The notes under the pieces: model-generated
Told to the model about the DNA's origin: nothing
What the model saw: only the letters and a program-made list of their open reading frames with translations
The model's database searches: none
Shown here: positions 36,500-44,289 of the stretch, one piece after another
Layout: every line of letters starts with the position of its first letter
Numbering within the stretch: the stretch's first letter is position 1
Assembly: GCF_016889805.1 (NCBI RefSeq)
Contig: NZ_CP069535.1
Span: forward strand, 3,286,001-3,350,000
Direction: 5' to 3'
From: Rhodanobacter sp. FDAARGOS 1247
Lineage (GTDB): Bacteria; Pseudomonadota; Gammaproteobacteria; Xanthomonadales; Rhodanobacteraceae
Length of the DNA stretch: 64,000 nucleotides
Position numbers and translations under genes: made by a program

Positions 36500-37147
36500 T
36501 CAGTAGTCGCGCACGTCCAGCAGCATGAAGCAGCGGGCGCTGTAGTCGCCGCCGCGGGGCCAGGCCACTTCGTTGAGGGCCAGCGTTCCGGCCGTCCACA
36601 GTTCGTTGTCGAGCAGGGCTTCGCAGCGCGAGTCGCCGTCTTCGGCGTGGCTGTGCACCAGCCGCAACCAGTGCAGTTCGGGAGTCAGCGCTTCGCGTTT
36701 CAGAGCAGCCTCGATCGATGCCAGTGCGTCGAGCGGCATGTCGGCGACGTCCGCACCACGCACGCTGAACGGGCCGATGAAGACGTCCCAGCTGCGCAAG
36801 CCGATCTCCCACGCGGTGATCTGCATGCGGCGGTCGTCGGTGACGTACCAGCAGGCGGCCAGCAGCAGGTGGAACACGTTCTGCTCGAAGGTCTTCAGCG
36901 CATCGCGACAGCCCGCTTCGCCGCCGCCGAGGCCGGCGAAGCTTTCCTCGATGCGCCGTTCCTCGCCCAGCACCACGTCGACATCGAGCCGGCCCGGTTC
37001 ACCCGCCGCGCCCTCGTGCCAGTCGGCGCGAATCGCGGGGAAGTCGCCGTCGGTGACCAGCCAGCCGTCTTCGTCGGCCTCGAGTTCGACGTCGTGCCGC
37101 TCGAACAGGCGGAGCAGGTATTTCTGCAGTGCTGCACTATCCATCAT
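36500..37147 (-). CDS. DUF6348-like cytoplasmic protein
   Basis: This 215-residue acidic protein has no signal or membrane segment. LDVDVVLGEERRIEESFAGLG followed by ALKTFEQNVFHLLLAACW matches the pattern of the DUF6348 family; the C-terminal half has a tryptophan-rich ELHWLRLVHSHA region. Its function is unknown. The start overlaps the stop of the peptidase gene as ATGATG, so the two are coupled. Confidence 0.65.
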   Translation of the reverse strand: MMDSAALQKYLLRLFERHDVELEADEDGWLVTDGDFPAIRADWHEGAAGEPGRLDVDVVLGEERRIEESFAGLGGGEAGCRDALKTFEQNVFHLLLAACWYVTDDRRMQITAWEIGLRSWDVFIGPFSVRGADVADMPLDALASIEAALKREALTPELHWLRLVHSHAEDGDSRCEALLDNELWTAGTLALNEVAWPRGGDYSARCFMLLDVRDY

Positions 37148-37665
37148 CGTTCCCGCACGTCGGTGTTGTCGGTCGAAGGCAATTCGCGCCAGGTCAGGTA
37201 CACGCGCAGGTCGAACTCCAGCTGGTGGTAGTCCGGCAGCATGTAGGTGCACAGCTGGTAGAACGCCTTGTTGTGGTCCAGCTCCTTCAGGTGCGCCAGT
37301 TCGTGCACCACGATCATCTGCAGGAATTCCGGCGCGGCGGCCTTGAACAGGCTGGCCACGCGGATCTCCTTCTTCGCCTTCAGCCTGCCGCCCTGCACGC
37401 GCGAGATCGCGGTGTGCAGGCCCAGCGCATTGCGCAGCACGTCGAGCCTGGCGTCGTACAGCACCTTGTCGATGCCCGGCGCGTTCTTCAGGTGCTGCTG
37501 CTTCAGCGCGGCCACGTACGCATACAGCGCCTTGTCGCTCTGCACCTCGTGGCGATCGGGATAACGCCTGGCCAGGTGCTCGCCCAGGCGCTCCTGCGCG
37601 ATCAGTTCACGCACCTTGTCCTGCAAGGTGACGGGATAAGCCTGGAGGTACTTGAGCGGTGCCAT
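37144..37665 (-). CDS. YgjP-type M48-like metallopeptidase
   Basis: This 173-residue protein has a zinc motif, MIVVHELAHLKELDHNKAFYQL, i.e. HELAH plus a downstream DHNKAFY, characteristic of the YgjP/DUF45 group of small gluzincins. The preceding helix ends RVASLFKAAAPEFLQ. Physiological substrates of this family are not well defined. It is followed by the overlapping DUF6348-like gene, and is divergent from the VOC-fold gene. Confidence 0.8.
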   Translation of the reverse strand: MAPLKYLQAYPVTLQDKVRELIAQERLGEHLARRYPDRHEVQSDKALYAYVAALKQQHLKNAPGIDKVLYDARLDVLRNALGLHTAISRVQGGRLKAKKEIRVASLFKAAAPEFLQMIVVHELAHLKELDHNKAFYQLCTYMLPDYHQLEFDLRVYLTWRELPSTDNTDVRER

Positions 37666-37718
37666 GCCGCGTATTCTCGCACTGCGCCGCACCGCGCGCC
37701 GTACAGCGGAGATGACTC

Positions 37719-38102
37719 ATGCATCACAGCCGACTCAGCACCCTCGTCATCGACTGCCAGGTCGACGACCTCGCCACCGCCACCGCGTTCTGGAGCGAAG
37801 CCCTGGGCAAGCCGGTCGCCAGCCCCGACCAGGACGGCGACGGCAGGTACGCGGAACTGCGCACGGCCGCGGACGAGCCGATCATCCTGCTGCAGAAGGT
37901 GGAGCAAGCCAGCCGCGTGCACCTGGACATCGAAACCGACGACCTCGATGCCGAAGTGGCCCGGCTGGAACGCCTCGGCGCCCGCCGCATCGCCTTCGTG
38001 CGCGAGCGCTGGTGGGTGATGGAGGCGCCCGGCGGCCATCGTTTCTGCGTGGTGCAGCCGCAGCGCGAGGCGTTCGGGCCGTACCTCAACCGCTGGGAAT
38101 GA
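37719..38102 (+). CDS. Glyoxalase/VOC-fold protein
   Basis: This 127-residue single-domain vicinal-oxygen-chelate protein shows two beta-alpha-beta-beta-beta modules: LSTLVIDCQVDDLATATAFWSEALG, and RVHLDIETDDLDAEVARLERLGA ending in APGGHRFCVVQP. Metal-ligand candidates are His in VHLDIE and the glutamate-rich ends. The substrate cannot be inferred. It is convergent with the DUF5916-type gene, only 7 bp apart. Confidence 0.78.
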   Translation: MHHSRLSTLVIDCQVDDLATATAFWSEALGKPVASPDQDGDGRYAELRTAADEPIILLQKVEQASRVHLDIETDDLDAEVARLERLGARRIAFVRERWWVMEAPGGHRFCVVQPQREAFGPYLNRWE

Positions 38103-38109
38103 GCGGCTG

Positions 38110-40338
38110 CTACATGTCGAAGCGGTAGCTCAGCTTGACCAGCAGTTGCTCGTCGTCGCGCAAGGCGAAGCTGTTGCCGAACGCGTCGGCGGTGTTGCGG
38201 GCGTAGCCGTCCAGCGCGTAGCCGCCGCGGCCATAGACCACGTACAGGTAGGACAGCGGGGCCAGCTCGTAGCGGTAACGGATCTGCAGGCCGAGGTTGC
38301 GCACGCTGAAATCGTCGACCGGCTCGTCGCTGACCACCGCGCGGCCGTTGGCGCCGACGCGATAGCCGCCGCGCAGGCGTGCATCCAGGCCGATCGCCTG
38401 CAGCTTCACGCGCAGCTCCTGGCGCGGGTCGATGGCCCAGTCGAAACCGGCATCGAGCTGCAGCGTGTGCTCGTCGAAGCGGCCGATCAGGTTGTCGTGC
38501 TGCCACACCAGCCAGTCCGGCAGATGCTCGTAGTAGGGGCCCGCGTAGACGCTGAACGCATCGCTGATGAAATAGGTGGGAATGAACTTGATGTCGTAGC
38601 CGAACTGGCGGTTGCCGCCGAGGCCGCCACTGACCACCTCCGCGTCCAGCTTGAACGCCCAGTCGCCGTGGCGTGGGCTGATCCGCTCATAGGCCAGGTC
38701 GATGCTGGGCGGCAGGAACAGCGCGCCATGGCCCCGCGTCAGCAGGTCGTCCCAGCCTGCGCTGTTGGCGTTGAGCTGCACCACTTCGGTGGCTCCGTTG
38801 CGCAGGTTGCTGTTGCGGCTGACGCGGAACTGGCGACGCAGGCGCAGGCCGTGATCGTTGTCCAGTGCGTCGATGCGGTAGCGCCATTCCTTGGAGCTGT
38901 AGGCCGAGTCGGCCGGCAACGCGGTGTAGCGCTTGCGCACTTCCCAATGGGCGTAGTTGAAGTTGTTGCGGTCGAGGTAGCCGAAATCGTTGATCTGCAA
39001 CTGGTCGCCGAAGTGCATGCCCAGCCACTGCTGGCGCCAGCCGCCGCCCATCTCGTAGTCGGCAATGATGGTGCCGCCGCTGTCGCGGGTATGCGTGCCC
39101 GACTGCAGGATGTCGCTGCCGACCACGTTGGTGGCGATGGTCAGTTGCGGCGTCGGCCGCCAGTGGTGATCGACACCCAGCACGGTGGCCTCGCGATCCA
39201 GCCACGGCCGGTCGACCCGGGTCAGCAGCATGCCCAGGCTCTGGTCGCCAAAATCGTGGGTCAGCCGCGCGGCGCCGAAGAAGCGCCCCGCCTCGCCGTC
39301 CTCGTCGGCGGCCAGCACGCCGTAGCTGGTGGAGCCGAAACTGCCGTTGAGCTTGACCGCCGCATTGATGTCGGCGGCGCCATGGCCGTCATCCGACGGA
39401 CCGCCCACGCGGCGCGTATAGACCAGCTGGCTGTTGTCGTCGAGCAGGCTGAAGTCGAAGATGCCCTGGTTCTCGGTGAAGAACGGACGCTTGTCGCTGA
39501 CATAGGTTTCGGTGGCACCGAAGTTGACCACCAGGTCGTCGCTCTCGACCTGGCCGAAATCCGGATTGAGCGCCGCGGTGAGCTGGAACTGGCCGTTCGG
39601 CTTCCACAGGATGTCGGCGCCTTCCTGGAAGTGGCTGCGGCCGCGCACGTTGTCATACAGCCCTGACAGGTAAGGCGTGACGGCGAACAGCGACTGGCTG
39701 TAGTGCGGCACCTCGATCTGCCTGAACTCGGACAGGAAGCGCGGCAGCGTGAAACTGGCCACCGGCCAGCCGTCGCGTTCGCCGGTCGAGCCGGTCACCC
39801 GGTCCAGATAGATTCCCAGCTTGCGCTGGCCGTCCGTCGCCGCATGCATGGGCGCGGTGTACCAGGGGATCAGGATCTCGACACTCCAGCCGGCAGTATC
39901 CTCGCTCACCGCGTGCTTCCAGTTGCCATCCCAGTCCTTATTGAACTGGGTTTCGTTGGTGATCACCGCGTCGTTGATGCCGTCGGTGGAACTGACCACG
40001 AAGTCGTAACCGGTGCGGCCGTCACCGTTGAAGTCGACCATCACGTTGACCCGATCCACCTGGTCCTCGAAGTCGCGCTGCACGCGCTGATGCGTGCGCG
40101 GCACGCCAGCCGGCTGGTCGCAGCGGAAGGCCACCGCCAGGCCCTTCGGCGTGGCCAGTATCCAGGCCTCGGTGTGCAGTGAACCGGGCTTGCCGCTGAG
40201 CGGCTGCACCTGGCGGAAATCGGTGATGTGCCGCGCACCTTTCCATTCGTCCGGCTGGATATGTCCATCGATATCGACGGCCAGTGCCGGCGCGGAAACT
40301 GCGGCCAGCGAAAACAACAACAGGCATGCCACGCGCAT
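38110..40338 (-). CDS. DUF5916-type outer membrane protein with CBM9-like domain
   Basis: This 742-residue protein has a signal peptide ending LALAVD. Residues ~22-220 resemble the carbohydrate-binding family 9-like domain (IDGHIQPDEWKGARHI, AFRCDQP, DRVNVMVDFNGDG). The remainder is rich in amphipathic strands (FGATETYVSDKRPFFTENQGIFDF, typical of DUF5916) and ends in SYRFDM, close to a C-terminal aromatic barrel signal. It is probably a large outer-membrane barrel that binds glycans or is coupled to polymer use. Third in a possible trpS-membrane protein-DUF5916 string. Confidence 0.8.
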   Translation of the reverse strand: MRVACLLLFSLAAVSAPALAVDIDGHIQPDEWKGARHITDFRQVQPLSGKPGSLHTEAWILATPKGLAVAFRCDQPAGVPRTHQRVQRDFEDQVDRVNVMVDFNGDGRTGYDFVVSSTDGINDAVITNETQFNKDWDGNWKHAVSEDTAGWSVEILIPWYTAPMHAATDGQRKLGIYLDRVTGSTGERDGWPVASFTLPRFLSEFRQIEVPHYSQSLFAVTPYLSGLYDNVRGRSHFQEGADILWKPNGQFQLTAALNPDFGQVESDDLVVNFGATETYVSDKRPFFTENQGIFDFSLLDDNSQLVYTRRVGGPSDDGHGAADINAAVKLNGSFGSTSYGVLAADEDGEAGRFFGAARLTHDFGDQSLGMLLTRVDRPWLDREATVLGVDHHWRPTPQLTIATNVVGSDILQSGTHTRDSGGTIIADYEMGGGWRQQWLGMHFGDQLQINDFGYLDRNNFNYAHWEVRKRYTALPADSAYSSKEWRYRIDALDNDHGLRLRRQFRVSRNSNLRNGATEVVQLNANSAGWDDLLTRGHGALFLPPSIDLAYERISPRHGDWAFKLDAEVVSGGLGGNRQFGYDIKFIPTYFISDAFSVYAGPYYEHLPDWLVWQHDNLIGRFDEHTLQLDAGFDWAIDPRQELRVKLQAIGLDARLRGGYRVGANGRAVVSDEPVDDFSVRNLGLQIRYRYELAPLSYLYVVYGRGGYALDGYARNTADAFGNSFALRDDEQLLVKLSYRFDM

Positions 40339-40489
40339 GTGGGAACTTCCATGAGGTCTGGCGCAGGATCGCGCCTGGGCGAACGAGGCACTCGTCACCC
40401 GGGGATAGATGCACAGCTTGCCGTCAGCGTTTAAACGGGTCGACGGCCATTGGTCATTGCATGACTTGTGGCAGGTCGTCCGCGGCGGA

Positions 40490-40813
40490 TCAGTGCCGGC
40501 GTCCCCATAGCGCATGCCGCAACAGCATCGCCAGCAACAGCACGACGGTGAACGCAGCGTAGCCATACAGCGCCGGCAGCACCTGCTGCCAGATCGCGCC
40601 GCTGGCGCGGCCGAAGCCGTCGACCGTGGGCAGCTCCACCCGATCGAAGCCGATCACCGCGCACTGCGCCGCGGCGATCAGCGCCAGCACGACGGCGGCG
40701 ACGTCGAAGAACCGTCGTGCTGCCACGCGCGGCAGACTCTTCGGATAAGCCCAGTAGCCCCAGCACAGAATCAGCAGCCAGGGGGTCAACAGCAGGATGG
40801 CGAGGTAACGCAT
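40490..40813 (-). CDS. Small integral membrane protein, unknown
   Basis: This 107-residue protein has three hydrophobic helices: LAILLLTPWLLILCWGYW at the start, VAAVVLALIAAAQCAVIGF in the middle, and AAFTVVLLLAMLLRHALW at the end. No family was recognised. It starts 33 bp after the trpS stop and is probably in the same transcript, without obvious functional link. Confidence 0.6.
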   Translation of the reverse strand: MRYLAILLLTPWLLILCWGYWAYPKSLPRVAARRFFDVAAVVLALIAAAQCAVIGFDRVELPTVDGFGRASGAIWQQVLPALYGYAAFTVVLLLAMLLRHALWGRRH

Positions 40814-40846
40814 GGTTCGGTCTCCGTGGGCCTGGATTGCCGCGCC

Positions 40847-42211
40847 TCAGTCCTGCGCGGCGAGCTGATCCAGCGCCTCGCGCAACGAGGCCAGCGCTTC
40901 GTCACGTGCCTGCTCGTCGCGGCAATCCGGTGTGCTGGCCACCGTCGCGCCGTCCAGCTCCAGGTCCACGCCCAGCGACCGGACCTGCAGCACGGCAGCA
41001 CCGGCACCGAGCGACCTGATCTGCTTCTGCAGCGCACCGGCCGCCTTCGGATCGGCAAACGATTTCGACAGCAGCAGCTCCTCGCCTTCCGCGGAAAACA
41101 GACGGAAGCGGAAGCCGCCATCGGCATCGCGGAAACTGGCGAAGCGGGGCATTTTCCCCTGCTTCGGCGTGGCCTTCGATCCGATGGCCGGCGCAGGCGC
41201 GGTGGTCATGGCACGCAGACCAAGCACCTCGCGCAGTGCAGCCAGTTTCGGCGTGGCGATCGCCCGCGCCTTCTGCGCGCCCTGTTGCAGGATCGTCTCG
41301 ATCGCGGCCGGGTCGGCCATCAGCGCCTCGTAGCGTTCGCGCATCGGCGCCACCTCGGCTTCGATGCGCTCGTACAGCAGCTGCTTTGCCTCGCCCCAGC
41401 CGATGCCGTCGAGCAGGGACTGGCGGAACGCGGCGGTTTCGGTCTCGCTGCCAAAGGCGCGGAAGATGGTGAACAGCGCGCAGTCATCCGGGTCCTTCGG
41501 CTCGCCGGGCAGGCGCGAGTCGGTGACGATGCGCATGATCGCCTCGCGCAGCGGCTTGCTGCCGCCAGCAAAGAGCGGGATCGTGTTGTCGTAGCTCTTC
41601 GACATCTTGCGGCCATCCAGGCCCGGCAAGGTCGCCACCTGTTCCTCGATCAGCGCCTCGGGCAGCACGAAGAACTCGTGCCCGTGCAGGTGATTGAAAC
41701 GCTGGCCCAGATCGCGCGCCATCTCGATGTGCTGGATCTGGTCGCGGCCCACCGGCACCTGGTTCGCGTCGAACGCCAGGATGTCCGCCGCCATCAGCAC
41801 CGGATACATGTACAGGCCCGCGGTGACACCCGCGTCGACGTCCTCGCCCGCGGCCGTGTTCTTGTCCACCGCGGCCTTGTAGGCATGCGCGCGATTGAGC
41901 ATGCCCTTGGAGGCGATGCAGGTGAGGAACCAGGTCAGCTCGGGGATTTCCGGAATGTCCGACTGGCGATAGAAGGTGACCCGCGCCGGGTCGAGCCCCG
42001 CCGCCAGCCATGTCGCGGCGATCTCCAGTCGCGAACGCTCGATCCGCCCCGCATCGTCGCTCTTGATCAGCGCGTGGTAGTCGGCCATGAAGTAGAACGC
42101 ATCCACATCATCGCGCCGGCTGGCCGCCACCGCCGGGCGGATCGCCCCCACGTAATTGCCGAGATGCGGCGTGCCGCTGGTGGTGATGCCGGTAAGGACT
42201 CGGGTATTCAT
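40847..42211 (-). CDS. trpS: Tryptophanyl-tRNA synthetase with C-terminal YegP-like domain
   Basis: This class I synthetase charges tRNA-Trp. The core (about residues 1-340) has the HIGH-type motif SGTPHLGNYVGAI and KMSKS in DGRKMSKSYDNTI. Standard TrpRS ends around residue 335; here ~110 residues follow, containing FRFRLFSAEGEELLLSKSF, a DUF1508/YegP-like repeat, and an acidic helical tail. The extension is read in one frame with no sign of frameshift. Its role is unknown; it could bind tRNA or oligomerise. Confidence 0.93.
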   Translation of the reverse strand: MNTRVLTGITTSGTPHLGNYVGAIRPAVAASRRDDVDAFYFMADYHALIKSDDAGRIERSRLEIAATWLAAGLDPARVTFYRQSDIPEIPELTWFLTCIASKGMLNRAHAYKAAVDKNTAAGEDVDAGVTAGLYMYPVLMAADILAFDANQVPVGRDQIQHIEMARDLGQRFNHLHGHEFFVLPEALIEEQVATLPGLDGRKMSKSYDNTIPLFAGGSKPLREAIMRIVTDSRLPGEPKDPDDCALFTIFRAFGSETETAAFRQSLLDGIGWGEAKQLLYERIEAEVAPMRERYEALMADPAAIETILQQGAQKARAIATPKLAALREVLGLRAMTTAPAPAIGSKATPKQGKMPRFASFRDADGGFRFRLFSAEGEELLLSKSFADPKAAGALQKQIRSLGAGAAVLQVRSLGVDLELDGATVASTPDCRDEQARDEALASLREALDQLAAQD

Positions 42212-42496
42212 GCTGCGTCGCGCAAGTAAAACGCCAGTCTACGACATCCGGCCGCGCTGATTGAACCACCGGCCGTTGCTGATTGGTGACGAATTGTGGG
42301 AAGCGGGGCTGGGCAAATCACTCCCACTGGTCTTGACGCCAAGAAAAGCGGAAGCGGTTTCACCTCCCCATTATCCACAACTAAATTTAGCTCCATCCCT
42401 AGACTTCGGCCCGGGAGCAAACGACGGCACAGGCTCTGTCGCCGCTCAACCCAAGCCACCAACGGCAGCCGAAAATTGCACTGGCACGAATTGAAA

Positions 42497-42880
42497 TTAA
42501 AAATCGAATTTTATCTTTAAACCAAGAAATTTAAATATCCATCCTATGAAGATCGCGATGAAAACTCCGACCGCCATAATCTTAAACACCATGATTGCAT
42601 AAAATATTAAAGGCGTTTCATTCTTGACGACAACGGCCGCAGCCCCACCACGGCTTGTTGCAACTGCTCGACCAACCTCATATTGCTCAACGGTGCTCAA
42701 TATCATGGCGTAGGAAATCAAACCAAAGGCTATAGCCATGAATAGCTCAGCGACTTTTCGGACAATGAATTTCAGCTCACCGTCTCGAACTAATTTGTTC
42801 ACTATCGCGAGCACGCCTGAAAGTACGAAAAATGCAACTCCCAAGAGCCCCGCAGATGTCGTATGCAAAGCAACCCCCAA
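42497..42880 (-). CDS. Low-GC membrane protein, unknown
   Basis: This 127-residue protein has three to four hydrophobic segments (LLGVAFFVLSGVLAIV, FMAIAFGLISYAMIL, MVFKIMAVGVFIAIFIGW) and a lysine-rich end. The only in-frame start near the 5' end is TTG at 42880, because a stop codon lies two codons upstream. Local GC is far below the flanking genes, suggesting recent acquisition. No family recognised. Confidence 0.5.
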   Translation of the reverse strand: MGVALHTTSAGLLGVAFFVLSGVLAIVNKLVRDGELKFIVRKVAELFMAIAFGLISYAMILSTVEQYEVGRAVATSRGGAAAVVVKNETPLIFYAIMVFKIMAVGVFIAIFIGWIFKFLGLKIKFDF

Positions 42881-42987
42881 ATATCAATAACAAAAACACG
42901 CGCCGACACGAACACCCACCTGGATATCATTCCATTGGGAAGGCTACTCGGAGAAAGCGGCACTTTCTTTCCCTCCACTTTTCGTCT

Positions 42988-44013
42988 TCACCCACCCTGC
43001 GGAGGACGCATCGGCGTCAATCGTTCGATCACCGTCACGCCTTCCGCGCTGGCCACCGCGAACCGGCCTCGGGCATGATCCAGCGCGATGGGTGGCGGCA
43101 GGTACTCGTGCCTGGTGAGGGCACTGCCCTGGCGCCCCGAGTCGATCTGTTCCCAGGCGGCCAGCGTGGAGCCGTCCAGCAGGGACAACACCTTGGGATG
43201 CACGCAGAACGCCACCGTGGACCGGGCGTCCAGCGGCATCAAGGTACCGGTGGGCGCCACGGTTTCGACGCTGGCGGTCAATGCCCGCCGCACCGGATCG
43301 AGGATAGCCAGTGCATCCGATTCGATAGCGGCTTCCGTACTGTCGTCCCATCCCGGACCAAGGACGACCAACAGCCGGCCGTCGGGCAGAAAGTCCGCAG
43401 CGACGGTCTCCCTGTCGTAGGGGTTGAAACCTTCGAAGTCGATGGGCTTGTCGAGCGTGGGGGCATCCTGCAAGGCGGCTTCAAGGTCGAAGACAGCCAA
43501 CGTATCCAGCGGATGCCAGACCCACCCTGCGCTGGCCAGCCAGCGCCCGTCCGGACTGACGCGCAAGCGGGAATGGAAGAAATCTCCGGGGTCCCGTGCG
43601 CTGGTGCCGCCCAGGCGCTCGCCCGTCTCGATGTCTTCCAGCTCGAGCTGGCAATACGCCTGCGGACAATGTGCCAACACCGTGCGACCCGTGCGGCTGC
43701 GGAAGATGGCTATCGGGTACTCGTAGTCATCGGCGTGATAGAAATCCCGCTGGATCTGCCGCAGGATTTCGCCCTTGTGCAGGACGAGGCCGGTGGTGCC
43801 GAGCCTTTCGTAGATGACCGCGTAGTCGCCGCATGGCGACGCAATGGCGGCATCGAAGCGATAGGCGTAACTGACATGCGACGCCTCGATCGAGCCGTCG
43901 AGCCGGATGACGGTGCCACCCGCCACCCAGTCGACCAAGGTGTCGCCGACCCAACACAGCGAACGGATGTCGGGCACGGCGATCTTGCAAGTACGAAATT
44001 CCATGTTCTGCAT
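42988..44013 (-). CDS. Beta-propeller-like protein, unknown
   Basis: This 341-residue protein has no signal peptide. It has repeated WD40/YVTN-like units with the pattern S-P-D-G-R-W-L-A (RVSPDGRWLASAG), a related DFLPDGRLLVVLGPG, and a closing GRFAVASAEGVTVIERL, consistent with a seven-bladed propeller. Such cytoplasmic proteins often scaffold interactions; no enzymatic motif is visible. ATG 44013 (MQNMEF) is taken; ATG 44004 is possible. It lies just beyond the end of the RTX operon. Confidence 0.55.
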   Translation of the reverse strand: MQNMEFRTCKIAVPDIRSLCWVGDTLVDWVAGGTVIRLDGSIEASHVSYAYRFDAAIASPCGDYAVIYERLGTTGLVLHKGEILRQIQRDFYHADDYEYPIAIFRSRTGRTVLAHCPQAYCQLELEDIETGERLGGTSARDPGDFFHSRLRVSPDGRWLASAGWVWHPLDTLAVFDLEAALQDAPTLDKPIDFEGFNPYDRETVAADFLPDGRLLVVLGPGWDDSTEAAIESDALAILDPVRRALTASVETVAPTGTLMPLDARSTVAFCVHPKVLSLLDGSTLAAWEQIDSGRQGSALTRHEYLPPPIALDHARGRFAVASAEGVTVIERLTPMRPPQGG

Positions 44014-44244
44014 GCGTGCTCCGCATCGAGGCCGGTTGCCGGATCGCTCATCTGTTCCGTAGCATTCTGCCAGCCATGACACGCCGGCACCGAACCTCCT
44101 CTATGGCCTCCATAGCACTTCCCCCATTGGCATGCGCCGCAAGGCGTCTCACCGCACATGGGAGGTTGTCATGTCGGGCGACATGGCAAGACAAGACCTG
44201 ACCTTCAGCTCCCGCTTTGCAAACTACGACCAAACAGCTTCAAC

Positions 44245-44267
44245 CGCGACGGAGACATTCCGTCGCG
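44245..44267 (-). terminator. Probable terminator of the RTX operon
   Basis: CGCGACGGA pairs perfectly with TCCGTCGCG around GACAT, 23 bp after the RTX stop codon. On the minus strand it is followed by GTTGAAGCTGTTTGG, a weak T-rich tail. Confidence 0.55.
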
Positions 44268-44289
44268 ATCGAAGCCCGCGCCGATCGTG

